Origin: CAZOZZ01 sp965262425
GTDB taxonomy: Bacteria; Acidobacteriota; Terriglobia; 20CM-2-55-15
Assembly: GCA_965262425.1 (NCBI GenBank)
Contig: OZ253536.1
Span: 3,472,001-3,536,000 of the forward strand
DNA: 64,000 nt
Direction: 5' to 3'
Within the stretch, counting starts at the first letter, position 1. Each line of letters begins with the position of its first letter. Below are positions 9,108-17,860 of the stretch, piece by piece. Position numbers and translations under genes: made by a program. The notes beneath the pieces were generated by a model. It had not been told where the DNA came from and made no database searches. It was given only the letters and a program-made list of their open reading frames with translations.

Positions 9108-9374
9108 ATGGAATCTCTCGACAGAGTCGCCGAAGAACTGGCGCTGTACAAACATCCGTTCTTTGAGTTTTCGGCGAGCGAAACCGAGGAAGGGGTGGAC
9201 CTGTGCATTCGCTCCCGGGTATCAAACGTCCTGGAGCCGGAATTTCACTTCACACTGACACCGCGGGAAATCGAGCATCCGCAGTTCCGATGGAGCTTCC
9301 AGGCACTCCTGTACGGATGCCTGACAGACTACATGGTCGAGCTGTTCACCGAATCGCCCCACACTACTCGATAA
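9108..9374 (+). CDS. Conserved-looking hypothetical protein, 88 residues
   Basis: Begins MESLDRVAEELALYKHPFFE and continues with TPREIEHPQFRWSFQALLYG and CLTDYMVELF. The amphipathic, evenly mixed composition looks like a real small globular protein. No family is recognised. Its last 153 bases lie opposite the 3' end of the convergent mrfB gene. The mrfB tail in that overlap looks like translated intergenic repeat (DGEVVSGQRSVC), so this gene is judged the more genuine reading of the shared DNA. The start at 9108 is preferred to the ATG at 9096 only by plausibility, since neither has a clear Shine-Dalgarno. Confidence 0.55.
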   Translation: MESLDRVAEELALYKHPFFEFSASETEEGVDLCIRSRVSNVLEPEFHFTLTPREIEHPQFRWSFQALLYGCLTDYMVELFTESPHTTR

Positions 9375-10676
9375 CCGGGCGAAGCACACGGACCGCTGGC
9401 CACTGACCACCTCCCCATCCAATTCCCGCTTACTTTCCAACCTTCTCATTCGTACTTCGAGACGGGCACGACGGCGCGCCAGGGGGGCGATGCCTTCAGT
9501 GCGGCCGAGGGCCTCCGCCACGACTCGGAGGGCCGAGACCGTATCGTGGGCGTGTCTCGAATAGTGGATGGCTGCACCCTCGTATCCGATCAGGCTGAAT
9601 GCGGCGTGGTTCATCAGCCGCTTGCAGGTTTCCAGGGACCTGCCATGCTCGCCAATCCTCCGGTAGAGGATGGAGAGTCGTTCCAGGGCCCGAACACGCA
9701 GCGGGGTCGGTAAGGCGGACCGGAGCGCCAACTCATAACATTCGATGCTCTTCGGACGGTTCCGGACCCGGTCGAAGATCTTTCCGAGGGAATACACATC
9801 GAGCGCGTCGTCCAGAGGAGCGGGTTCGGTCACGACTCGATCACAGGCATGGATTGTCAGTCCTGCCAGTGACAGGATGTCGTAAACATTGTGGGAAAAC
9901 ACACTGCGTAGCGGCGTGGCATCGAAGTGATTCAGATAATCGAAATATGCTCTCGGGATCATCGAACCGTGGATGTCCGGACCGCGTATGAACTGAAGCA
10001 GTTTGTGTTCAAGGGCGGTGAGCCGGCAACTCCCATGACCATTACGCCACAACCGTCTCGCGGTAAACAGCAGATCGAAATGCGACATGTGGCCAAACGG
10101 CTTTTCCATCCGTGACAGGATGAACCGGTTGTCCACGAGCGGGAGGTCGAAGGTCTTTCCATTGTAGGTAACGATCAGGTCGAACTCTTTGAGCATCTGC
10201 CCCAGCGCCAGGAGCATCGACGGTTCCTCGTCGAAATCTCGAATAAAGTACTGCACGACATGGAAGGCATCGCCTCTGAAAAATCCGACGCCGATCAGGA
10301 ATGGACACATGCCGGCGCCACCCTGGATACCCGTTGTCTCCGTATCCAGGAAGATGATCCGGTCACGTTCCAGGCCATCATGCTTACAGCGGGCCAGATC
10401 GAGCAGGGTGGCCAGATCCTCGTCACACAGCCGACCCATGCGAATATTTCCGTGATAATGGTCGCCATCAAAGTCCTCGCGAATGACGTAATGGCTTCCG
10501 TGGACGTTCGCCTCGACCCGCCCTTCAGGCAGATTCTGGGGATGCGCTGGTCGAGACCGGACAAACTCCTCCCCGTGCGTTCGGTCCTTCAGGAAACTCA
10601 ACTGGTCGGAGATCGAAAAGGTTCCCGGGCCGTCTTTCTGACGAAGCTGATCCAGGGCTTTACGGAACTGAGTCAT
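9222..10676 (-). CDS. mrfB: MrfB/YprB-like DEDD 3'-5' exonuclease with TPR-like C-terminus
   Basis: The 484-residue protein carries exonuclease motifs: FLDTETTGI (Exo I), TYNGKTFDLPLVDNRF (Exo II) and FSHNVYDILSLAGL (Exo III). Helical repeats follow (ECYELALRSALPTPLRVRALERLS and similar, about residues 290-430). In Bacillus subtilis, YprB/MrfB works with the helicase YprA/MrfA in a mitomycin-damage excision pathway. Here the helicase gene is directly upstream with a four-base ATGA overlap, which fixes the start at 10676. The final 60 or so residues look non-homologous and overlap a convergent gene, suggesting loss of the ancestral stop codon. Confidence 0.85.
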   Translation of the reverse strand: MTQFRKALDQLRQKDGPGTFSISDQLSFLKDRTHGEEFVRSRPAHPQNLPEGRVEANVHGSHYVIREDFDGDHYHGNIRMGRLCDEDLATLLDLARCKHDGLERDRIIFLDTETTGIQGGAGMCPFLIGVGFFRGDAFHVVQYFIRDFDEEPSMLLALGQMLKEFDLIVTYNGKTFDLPLVDNRFILSRMEKPFGHMSHFDLLFTARRLWRNGHGSCRLTALEHKLLQFIRGPDIHGSMIPRAYFDYLNHFDATPLRSVFSHNVYDILSLAGLTIHACDRVVTEPAPLDDALDVYSLGKIFDRVRNRPKSIECYELALRSALPTPLRVRALERLSILYRRIGEHGRSLETCKRLMNHAAFSLIGYEGAAIHYSRHAHDTVSALRVVAEALGRTEGIAPLARRRARLEVRMRRLESKRELDGEVVSGQRSVCFARLSSSVGRFGEQLDHVVCQASVQECLEAPSELRMLDFPRCQCEVKFRLQDV

Positions 10677-13039
10677 TTGATCGAGACGAGAGCATTGAGG
10701 ATGGCCAGCGACGGCGACTTCGCTCCGGGATACGGGCCAACGCAGGAGGGACACCCGTCGTCGCAAGCACACGATTGGATCAATTGGAGCGTTTCCCCGA
10801 GGACCCTGTCACGTATTTCATAGAGTGGTCGGCTCAACCCGATCCCGCCGGGGTAGTTGTCGAAGATAAACACGGTCGGCTCGTGTTCGATATCCGGGAT
10901 GTCCTGAACCCTCGACGGCGGGATCGTCGCCGGACCTTCTCCCATCGGGGCTCGTTTCGCTTCATCGGGCACTCCCGTCTGAACCGAAGATCCCAGATCC
11001 CGGCGGTCGCACATGAGAAAAACCGCCGCGATCTGGGCCAGCGCGTAGCCCATGCCGTAGACACCGTCCAGGCGCGCTGAATGGGAAAACGGGAGGGACT
11101 CGAAGATGTACCTGGGAACACGCACCCAGTAGGAAGTGGTGTGCATCTCCTGGGTCGGCATGCTCAGTTCTCCGGATCCGACGTTTTCCATCGTCACGAA
11201 CTTCAACTTCTTGAAACCCACGACCTGGTGCGCGACGTGGACCTCTCCGTGGTGGTGCACCCGCATCGTCTCAGCCGTATCCAGGACCCGGACCTTGGTG
11301 TACGTGATGGCGTCGGTAAAGTACTCCGAATCGACCTGCTTGACGTAGGCACGGCGCTCTTCGACATCGAGTTGCTGGACGTAATACTGCTGGCCCTGGT
11401 GCAGGTAGATGGCCTTCTCGTGCAGCGTCGTAAACGCGCTCGAATAATCCACCTCACCGATAATCCGCGCTTCCCCTGTCGTTTCGACTACCAGAAAATT
11501 ATCGGAGCTGACGCTTCTCAAGGAAATGGAATCAGCGGGATAGGCTTCGCTGGTCCAGTGCCATTTGTTTCCCGCTCGATGAATGAACCCGCGTTCGGAC
11601 AGGTACTCGAGAATCTCCGAGACATCATGCCCACCGAACAGTTCGTCCGCACCGAAAGGCAGCTCGAACGCCGCACACTGCAAATGGCTGATGAGAATGT
11701 GGATGTTCTCGGGATTAATCAGGCCTCTTTCCGGGGACTGATCGAGAAAATATTCGGGATGGTTGACGATGTATTGATCCAGGGGCGCACTCGATGCCAC
11801 CATGACACCAATGGCTGTGCCGCTGCGACGGCCGGCGCGGCCCAGGCGCTGCCACGTCGACGCCACCGTTCCCGGATAACCCGCCAGCACAGCGACATCG
11901 AGGCTACCGATGTCGATACCCAGCTCCAACGCATTCGTCGATACCACTCCCCGAATCAGTCCTTCCCGCAAACCCTTCTCGATCGCACGGCGTTCGTTCG
12001 GCAGGTAGCCACCCCTGTAACCCACGACGATTTCGTCCTGACCGACCGCCTGCCGCATGTCCTCCTTGAGGTAGCGGACCAGGATTTCAGTAATCAGACG
12101 GCTGTTTGCGAAGACAATCGAACCCTTATTCATCCCGATAAAGCCACGCGCGATGTAACGGGTTTCCTGCACGTACGAACGGCGAATTCCCAACTGCCGG
12201 TTGACAACGGGAGGATTGTAGAAAAACACATGTTTTTCTCCCTCGGGCGCACCGCTCTCGGCGATGAGTTCAAACTGCTTGCCGGTTAGTTTCTCAGCCA
12301 ACTCTCTGGGGTTGGCGATCGTCGCCGAAGTACAGATAAAGTGAGGATCGCTGCCGTAGAAGCGGCAGATACGCTCCAGACGCCGAAACAGGTTCGCCAG
12401 ATGACTTCCGAACACGCCCCGGTAGGTGTGCAGTTCATCGACGATGACGTATTTCAGGTTCTCGAAAACCCGGGTCCACTTGGTGTGATGAGGCAGGATG
12501 CCCTTGTGAAGCATGTCCGGATTGGTCAGGACGATATGCCCCCTGGCACGGATCGCCGAGCGTGCATCCTGCGGTGTATCCCCGTCGTAGGAATGGATCC
12601 GGATGTCAGCGTCGAGCGCCTCGGTCCACTTCATCAGGTTGTCGAGCTGGTCGTATGTCAGCGCCTTGGTCGGAAACAGGTAGAGGGCACGCGCATCCGG
12701 GTCTTCCACGATGCTCTGGAGGACCGGCAGGTTGTAACAAAGCGTCTTACCCGATGCGGTCGGTGTCAGAACGACGGTGTTCCGGCCGGCTCGAACATGT
12801 TCGAAACACTCTAACTGGTGAGAATAGAGTTCGGTTATCCCCCGCTTCTTGAGAACCCCGGTAATCGAGGTATCCAGCGCTGCGGGCATTTCGACCAGTC
12901 GGGCCTGGCGAGCCGGAATTCGATGATGGACCGTCACGCAGTCGCTGTTCGATAACTCCCGAAAAACATCGCCCTTCGGAGATCGCTCGGGTAGGGAGGG
13001 ACCTTCCAACGGTAATTTCAAATGAGCACCTGAGCGCAT
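10673..13039 (-). CDS. mrfA: MrfA/YprA-like superfamily 2 DNA helicase with DUF1998 domain
   Basis: A 788-residue SF2 helicase. Walker A is TPTASGKTLCYNLP (about 91-104) and the DEAH-type box is DELH (201-204). Motif III is TSATIANP, and the second RecA domain has STNALELGIDIG and QRLGRAGRRSG. The C-terminal DUF1998-like region ends with CACDDGCPSCVGP, the four-cysteine zinc site of MrfA and Hrq1-like helicases. It probably unwinds damaged DNA in partnership with MrfB next door. The start at 13039 is chosen for an AAAGGAG upstream. A longer form from 13189 exists, but its extra 50 residues would overlap the divergent pepA leader. Confidence 0.9.
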   Translation of the reverse strand: MRSGAHLKLPLEGPSLPERSPKGDVFRELSNSDCVTVHHRIPARQARLVEMPAALDTSITGVLKKRGITELYSHQLECFEHVRAGRNTVVLTPTASGKTLCYNLPVLQSIVEDPDARALYLFPTKALTYDQLDNLMKWTEALDADIRIHSYDGDTPQDARSAIRARGHIVLTNPDMLHKGILPHHTKWTRVFENLKYVIVDELHTYRGVFGSHLANLFRRLERICRFYGSDPHFICTSATIANPRELAEKLTGKQFELIAESGAPEGEKHVFFYNPPVVNRQLGIRRSYVQETRYIARGFIGMNKGSIVFANSRLITEILVRYLKEDMRQAVGQDEIVVGYRGGYLPNERRAIEKGLREGLIRGVVSTNALELGIDIGSLDVAVLAGYPGTVASTWQRLGRAGRRSGTAIGVMVASSAPLDQYIVNHPEYFLDQSPERGLINPENIHILISHLQCAAFELPFGADELFGGHDVSEILEYLSERGFIHRAGNKWHWTSEAYPADSISLRSVSSDNFLVVETTGEARIIGEVDYSSAFTTLHEKAIYLHQGQQYYVQQLDVEERRAYVKQVDSEYFTDAITYTKVRVLDTAETMRVHHHGEVHVAHQVVGFKKLKFVTMENVGSGELSMPTQEMHTTSYWVRVPRYIFESLPFSHSARLDGVYGMGYALAQIAAVFLMCDRRDLGSSVQTGVPDEAKRAPMGEGPATIPPSRVQDIPDIEHEPTVFIFDNYPGGIGLSRPLYEIRDRVLGETLQLIQSCACDDGCPSCVGPYPGAKSPSLAILNALVSIK

Positions 13040-13314
13040 AAGAGCCACCTTCTCCTTTGATCCGGTCAGGTCAGGTCCTTTGAAATACACCCGATGATGC
13101 TCGATTGCTCCATACCAGCGAGAACCTTTGGTGGAAAATCGGGTCCAGGGCCCCGTGGCGGAACTCTCCAGGGTCGCAATCCCCCGCAACGTTATTGTTT
13201 TTGAAGCTTTACTCGTTTAAATTGGCTAGGTGGCTGTTCAATGATAGTCCCATCTGTGAAGGCCACCAGATCTTAGCATTTCGAAAACGCGGCCCTTTAT
13301 TGAGAGAGGAATTG

Positions 13315-14802
13315 ATGAAAGTCCAGCTCAGCTACGACCTTCCGTGGAAAGTAAAGACCGACCTTCTGGTGGTCATACTCGACGAAGACATCCGCCTGGC
13401 CGACCTTGGCCGGTCTCCGCTTGCGGACATAGTGGACCGGGTCCGGAAGGGCTTCAAAGCCGGCCGACTCCACAGGGAAAGCCTGACTACTCTGCCACCA
13501 GAGAGCAACGCGGGCCATCTGGCCGTGTTTTCTACGTCGCTCGATCCCGCCTATAACGTCTGGGAAAACCTGAAGTCCTACGTCGCGCAATCGGTTCGAA
13601 TGGCGCGAGAGCTGGATCTGCGGCGCGTCTCGATCGTCCTGAATACCGAGGAGGCTTTGCCGTTCATTGGAAAGGCGGAAGAAGGTGCCTTGCTGGGTTC
13701 GTACACCTTCAGCAGCTACAAGAAGGAGAACCAGGAACGCGAGAAGGTCTTCAAGAAAATGCGCGTGGACCTGATCGGATTGAAGTCGCACGCGACACAG
13801 AGCAAATTCTTCTTGAACCGGTATCGCATTGTGTCCGATGCGGTCAATCTTGCCAGGGACCTCATTAACGAACCGGGATCGGTGGCGACGCCGGTGATGC
13901 TCGCCAAAGAAGCCCGGGCGATCGCCGGAGAATCGAATCTGAACGTGCGGATCTGGGACGACAAACAACTTAAAAAAGCTGGGTTCAACGGCTTGATCCA
14001 GGTCGGCAAGGGGAGCGTTCACAAGCCGCGAATGATACGCCTGTCCTACCGCGCTAAGAATTCCAAGCAGCACCTGGCACTGGTCGGTAAAGGGATTACG
14101 TTCGATACGGGAGGCATTTCGATCAAGCCCGCCGCCAACATGTTCGAGATGAAAGGAGACATGTCCGGGGGCGCGGCGGTTCTGGCCGCGATGAAGGCGA
14201 TCGGGCAGCTCAAGCCGAAGGTTAACGTCACCGGTATCGTCGTGGCAGCGGAAAACACCCCGGACGCTGAAGCTCAACGACCGGGAGACATCCTCACCGC
14301 ACGCAACGGCAAGACCATCATGGTCGACAACACAGACGCTGAAGGCCGCCTCGTCCTGACCGACGGGCTGTTCCAGGCCGGCGAAGAAGGCGCCACTCAC
14401 GTCGTGGATATCGCCACGCTCACGGGATCGTGTGTACGGGCACTGGGCGACAGCATCGCCGGAATCATGGGCAACTCCGCCGAACTGACCCGCGCAGTCA
14501 TCGCGTCGGGCCAGAACCACGGAGAAAGCTTCTGGGAACTGCCGCTTCCTGCCGAATACAAAGATCTCCTGAAGACGCCTTATGCCGACCTGAACAACAT
14601 CGGTGGCGCACTGGCTGGAGCGTCCACGGCCGGGCTGTTCTTACAGGAGTTCATACCGGAAAACGTTGCCTGGGCACACCTGGACATCGCCGGACCTTTC
14701 ATGCGCAGCCGCAGATGGAAGTACTACGAAGCGGGAGCGATCGGTTTCGGAGCCAAGACGTTGATCGACCTGGCGGAACGGTTTTACGATTACTTCGAGT
14801 AG
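13315..14802 (+). CDS. pepA: Leucyl aminopeptidase (M17 family)
   Basis: Cytosolic dinuclear-metal aminopeptidase that releases N-terminal residues. The start at 13315 has GAGAGGA 4 bases upstream and gives 495 residues, normal for M17. The hallmark NTDAEGRL motif is at about residues 339-346. Other metal and active-site segments are LVGKGITFDTGGISIKP and MKGDMSGGAAV. The N-terminal macro-like domain (about 1-165) is present. It is divergent from mrfA, and the promoters of both genes must lie in or near 13040-13314. Confidence 0.93.
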   Translation: MKVQLSYDLPWKVKTDLLVVILDEDIRLADLGRSPLADIVDRVRKGFKAGRLHRESLTTLPPESNAGHLAVFSTSLDPAYNVWENLKSYVAQSVRMARELDLRRVSIVLNTEEALPFIGKAEEGALLGSYTFSSYKKENQEREKVFKKMRVDLIGLKSHATQSKFFLNRYRIVSDAVNLARDLINEPGSVATPVMLAKEARAIAGESNLNVRIWDDKQLKKAGFNGLIQVGKGSVHKPRMIRLSYRAKNSKQHLALVGKGITFDTGGISIKPAANMFEMKGDMSGGAAVLAAMKAIGQLKPKVNVTGIVVAAENTPDAEAQRPGDILTARNGKTIMVDNTDAEGRLVLTDGLFQAGEEGATHVVDIATLTGSCVRALGDSIAGIMGNSAELTRAVIASGQNHGESFWELPLPAEYKDLLKTPYADLNNIGGALAGASTAGLFLQEFIPENVAWAHLDIAGPFMRSRRWKYYEAGAIGFGAKTLIDLAERFYDYFE

Positions 14803-14829
14803 CCCGGACAGGAAAAATGCCCATCGAGG

Positions 14830-16770
14830 TCAGAGGTCTTCCGGACCACAGATCTCACCCTTGACCGCCGTCGCCGCCACGACGTAGGGGTTCGCGAGAT
14901 ACGCGTCGCCCTCCCCCATGCGACCGGCCATATTCCGGTTCGTCGCCGATATCGCGACCTGACCCTTCTGGGGCCCGCCCGGGCCGGCGTTGATGCAGGC
15001 ACCGCAACCGGGTTCGATGATCATAGTGACACCGGCCGCTTCGAGGATCGCGTGAATGCCTCGCCTCTTCGCCTCGTCCCGCACAAGCTCTGATCCGTAC
15101 TGGATATATGTTGGAACAGACACTCTCCTGTCCTTCAGGATTTCGGCATACATGGTGATCGAGGTCAGGTCTCCGGCTGTACACGAACCGGCATAGGCCA
15201 GATCGACCCGGGTTCCGCGAACCTTCTCCAGGGCGAGGCCGTTTCCGGGGTGCCCCGGAGACGCCACGAGTGTTTCCACCAGGCCCAGATCCAGTTCCAC
15301 CAGCGCATCGACTTCTGAATCATCGTCTGGATAGATCAGGCCGGCCTCGATGTCCGCTCGCGAGATTCCACGCCTCTCCTCGAGGTACCGGATCATGGAT
15401 TCGGTCGGTTCCATGACAGCGGTCAGAGCGTTGCACTCGACCGCCATGTTCGATAGGACGGCCTGCTCTTCAAACGCCAGCGTGGCCAGGCCAGGCCCCA
15501 CAAACTCTATGACCTTGCCGGTAAAGACACCGTCCCGCTTTCCCTGGCGAGCCAGATGGAGCATCACATCCTTGGCGGTCCGCGACGGGGAAAGAGAGCC
15601 GGTCAGCCGGACCCGAACCGTCTGCGGAACGCGGCCTGCGACCTCGTTGTGCTCCCAAATCGTCGCGATTTCAGTGTTCCCAACTCCGTACGCGAAGCAG
15701 TTCAGTGCCCCGGCAGAACAGGTATGGGAATCGGTACCCAGAACGACCTGGCCGGGTAGCGCGACGCTTTCACGAATCACCGTGTGGCAAATCCCGTCGC
15801 TACCGCCCCCCTCATTGGCATGGAACTGGATCCCAGTTTCTTCGGCGAACCGGCGCTGGCCTTCCCTTAGATCCCGGATCCCTTCCAACGCCTCATCTGT
15901 AATGCCGGCCAGATTCGGAGCCAGTGTCAGATGGTCCGGAAACGCGTGTATGGAAGCGGGATTCTTGACTTTCGGCGGCCGACCGAGAGCCGACCGCAAC
16001 ATCGCGGCACTCGGCGCAGTGGTGTAGTCATGAGAAAAACCGGTATCGACCCGGATGAAACCGGCGTCTCCGGGCCGGACGGCGCCATTGTCGGTCGACA
16101 TGTGATTCGTCAGGATCTTCTCGGCGATGGTCATGTTGCGGGCGGCGGTGCGAATGGCAGGGTCTTCTTCCTGTCCGGCGGCCCGGGCTTCCATGAACCG
16201 AAACAACCCACCGCGCCGGACGATGCCTTTGGTCAGGTCATCAAACCCGTCCGTCAGCTCATCCACCGCCACCCGCCGACGGGCCGCAAGCCTTTGGGCC
16301 AGAGACCGATCCGTGACGGGGAACATTCCGTTATTGATAAGGTTCTGACGATGAATGGGGGCGATGCTTGGAGCGAAGACAATCCCGATACCCGCATAGA
16401 GTAGCGCCAGGGCCGCAACCTCGCGCGACGAACCCTCGCCCCAGCCATCGCCGGCCAGGATCATCCCGAAGCCGCCACTACGAACATCACCCGGGTGGAT
16501 CAAGCCACCGCCGCCGAGCGAGCGCAGGAGCAAAACTCCGAGACGGTCGTCATAGTAGTAACAGTCCGGGTTCGCCTTGATGATGGCGTCGGTGGACACA
16601 TGGGCGTAAAGACTTGAAGAATCAGGAGGAGAATCGAGTTCCCGTCCATCGAACTGCTTGCGGAGCAGTTCCTGGTCCGTAGTCAAATACAGGGGGCGCC
16701 CGTCCAGCTGGATAGCCTCAACTAACTGATTATTATCGAGATAAATACAAAGTTGTCCTACCTTTCGCAC
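14830..16770 (-). CDS. Aconitase-family [4Fe-4S] dehydratase with N-terminal swivel domain
   Basis: The 646-residue protein is a single-chain hydro-lyase with its domains in unusual order. Residues about 50-190 are the LeuD-like swivel domain, with GDGWGEGSSREVAALAL and NLINNGMFPV. From residue 213 (MTIAEKILTNH) the LeuC/aconitase catalytic part runs to the end. Cluster ligands are Cys530 (AGSCTAG), Cys589 and Cys592 (EPGCGACINAG). The 530-589 gap matches LeuC spacing. AcnB also places its swivel domain first but adds an N-terminal HEAT domain, which is missing here. The substrate could be citrate, homocitrate or isopropylmalate; no leu or lys gene is adjacent. Confidence 0.85.
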   Translation of the reverse strand: MRKVGQLCIYLDNNQLVEAIQLDGRPLYLTTDQELLRKQFDGRELDSPPDSSSLYAHVSTDAIIKANPDCYYYDDRLGVLLLRSLGGGGLIHPGDVRSGGFGMILAGDGWGEGSSREVAALALLYAGIGIVFAPSIAPIHRQNLINNGMFPVTDRSLAQRLAARRRVAVDELTDGFDDLTKGIVRRGGLFRFMEARAAGQEEDPAIRTAARNMTIAEKILTNHMSTDNGAVRPGDAGFIRVDTGFSHDYTTAPSAAMLRSALGRPPKVKNPASIHAFPDHLTLAPNLAGITDEALEGIRDLREGQRRFAEETGIQFHANEGGGSDGICHTVIRESVALPGQVVLGTDSHTCSAGALNCFAYGVGNTEIATIWEHNEVAGRVPQTVRVRLTGSLSPSRTAKDVMLHLARQGKRDGVFTGKVIEFVGPGLATLAFEEQAVLSNMAVECNALTAVMEPTESMIRYLEERRGISRADIEAGLIYPDDDSEVDALVELDLGLVETLVASPGHPGNGLALEKVRGTRVDLAYAGSCTAGDLTSITMYAEILKDRRVSVPTYIQYGSELVRDEAKRRGIHAILEAAGVTMIIEPGCGACINAGPGGPQKGQVAISATNRNMAGRMGEGDAYLANPYVVAATAVKGEICGPEDL

Positions 16771-16960
16771 GTCAAAAACCCCTCATTCTTTATGATCCGC
16801 GCATTGTACCACCCCTCCCGTAACGCGGGGCCTCCACAGAGAGCTTCCACAAAATCCACAAATGTCACATTTTAGTATGTTTTTGGCTTGCAATCTTCGG
16901 TGTCGGCTGTGGTAACCTTTCTCGTGCGACAGGCTCCCATGAGGAGGGGCTGATCGTTGT

Positions 16961-17044
16961 AAGGACTTTTTCTAAAGAAAAAGCTTTACTCCGGGGTGTC
17001 CTCGTAGGATAACACCCCAGTAAGTATACTTATTGTCAGGAGGA
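16961..17044 (+). promoter_or_regulatory. Structured 5' leader of the Gly-rich peptide gene
   Basis: Three inverted repeats precede the peptide gene: CTTTTTC-taaa-GAAAAAG (16966-16983), GGGGTGT...ACACCCC (16993-17018), and the perfect palindrome TAAGTATACTTA (17021-17032). An AGGAGG Shine-Dalgarno follows at 17038-17043, 8 bases before the ATG. The second hairpin and the palindrome lie close enough to the ribosome site to influence translation or serve as a protein-binding site. No known riboswitch class was recognised. Confidence 0.55.
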
Positions 17045-17051
17045 CAACAGG

Positions 17052-17249
17052 ATGGAACCGAATATCCAAGATGGATTTGAATTGGAACTCGATATCAATA
17101 TCGAGGAATTAGAGCAGAAAATAGCCCCCGGTGACACTTCGTTCCCGTTCCCGGGCCCCGATGATCCGTATGGCGGACGCGGCGGTGGTGGCGGCGGCGG
17201 TGGTAACGGCGGTGGCGGCGGCGGTGGTAACGGCGGCGGCAAGCCCTAA
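17052..17249 (+). CDS. Gly-rich micropeptide, acidic N-terminus and poly-Gly C-terminus
   Basis: A 65-residue product. Residues 1-32 form an acidic, helical-looking segment (FELELDINIEELEQKIAPGD), followed by a Pro-rich linker (SFPFPGPDDPYGGR). The last 22 or so residues are almost all Gly with two Asn and a final KP. It has a strong AGGAGG ribosome site and is followed at once by a perfect 14-bp terminator, so it is a monocistronic, probably well-expressed gene. The leader-like N-terminus recalls RiPP precursors and the core loosely recalls microcin B17. However, there is no Cys or Ser in the core and no maturation enzyme nearby. Function unknown. Confidence 0.7.
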   Translation: MEPNIQDGFELELDINIEELEQKIAPGDTSFPFPGPDDPYGGRGGGGGGGGNGGGGGGGNGGGKP

Positions 17250-17257
17250 AGTTTTTT

Positions 17258-17294
17258 GTGATACCCCTGCCTGACGGCAGGGGTATCACTTTTT
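17258..17294 (+). terminator. Intrinsic terminator after the Gly-rich peptide gene
   Basis: A perfect 14-bp stem, GTGATACCCCTGCC with loop TGAC and its complement, is followed by TTTTT. It starts 9 bases after the peptide stop codon. Confidence 0.9.
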
Positions 17295-17306
17295 CTGCTT
17301 CTTAGA

Positions 17307-17332
17307 ATGCAGCTCCGGCTGCATTTTTTTTT
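17307..17332 (+). terminator. Second intrinsic terminator
   Basis: The stem ATGCAGC-tccg-GCTGCAT is followed by a run of nine T (17324-17332). It lies 13 bases after the first terminator and makes a tandem stop before the QueD-like gene. Confidence 0.85.
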
Positions 17333-17530
17333 GCACTCAGGCGGCAGGCAACTCGATCGGGACCGTGACCGAAACCGTTTGCAGTTCGCTGCTTCAGACG
17401 CCCCGACGCTTCTCCCGGCGTGGGGGGGCCGGCCCGGCGTTTAATCTCCCTGCGCCGTCCGTCCACACGATAATGTTGGAGCTCTCTTCAAGGACTGGGC
17501 TTGTACGGGGACGGTGGGCCCGACGCTAAA

Positions 17531-17860
17531 ATGAAACTCGGCGTTACGGATCATATCGACTGTGCCCACTTTCTTCCGGGACACCCAAAGTGCGGCTCCC
17601 TGCACGGGCACACGTACAAGATAGAGGTGATCATTGAAGGCGAGAAGGGGTCCGGTGGGATGATCGCGGATTTCGACGACGTGAAGTCCGCTCTTCGGAA
17701 TGCCCTTGATCAGTACGACCACCGGTCGTTGAACGAATTCCTTGAATACCCGTCGGTTGAAAACATTTGCGAAATGCTGCAGAAAAAGCTTCAGAACGAG
17801 ATGAAGTTCCCGTTCACGTTGCGTGTGTGGGAAGGCAATGGAAAGTGGGCTGAACTGTGA
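17531..17860 (+). CDS. 6-pyruvoyl-tetrahydropterin synthase / QueD family protein
   Basis: The 109-residue protein has the zinc and catalytic motif DCAHFLPGHPKCGSLHGHTY (His ligands and the catalytic Cys in KCGSLHGH). It also has the YDHRSLNE catalytic Asp-His segment and a C-terminal RVWEGNGKWAE glutamate. Family members turn dihydroneopterin triphosphate into 6-carboxytetrahydropterin (queuosine route) or 6-pyruvoyl-tetrahydropterin. No queC, queE or queF is nearby, so the exact product is open. The ATG at 17531 begins the conserved MKLGVTDHID; its ribosome site is weak. The next gene overlaps it at TGATG. Confidence 0.88.
   Translation: MKLGVTDHIDCAHFLPGHPKCGSLHGHTYKIEVIIEGEKGSGGMIADFDDVKSALRNALDQYDHRSLNEFLEYPSVENICEMLQKKLQNEMKFPFTLRVWEGNGKWAEL

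Noticed and set aside
11081..12289. 402-codon open frame on the plus strand
   Set aside because: Antisense to the helicase mrfA, whose motifs are unambiguous; a GC-rich shadow frame.
13297..14520. 407-codon open frame on the minus strand
   Set aside because: Antisense to pepA with its NTDAEGRL motif; no protein-like features of its own.
17161..17247. Poly-Gly coding repeat considered as a simple-sequence artefact or CRISPR-like repeat
   Set aside because: The repeat stays in frame, is bracketed by a strong ribosome site and terminator, and has no spacers, so it is better read as part of a peptide gene.
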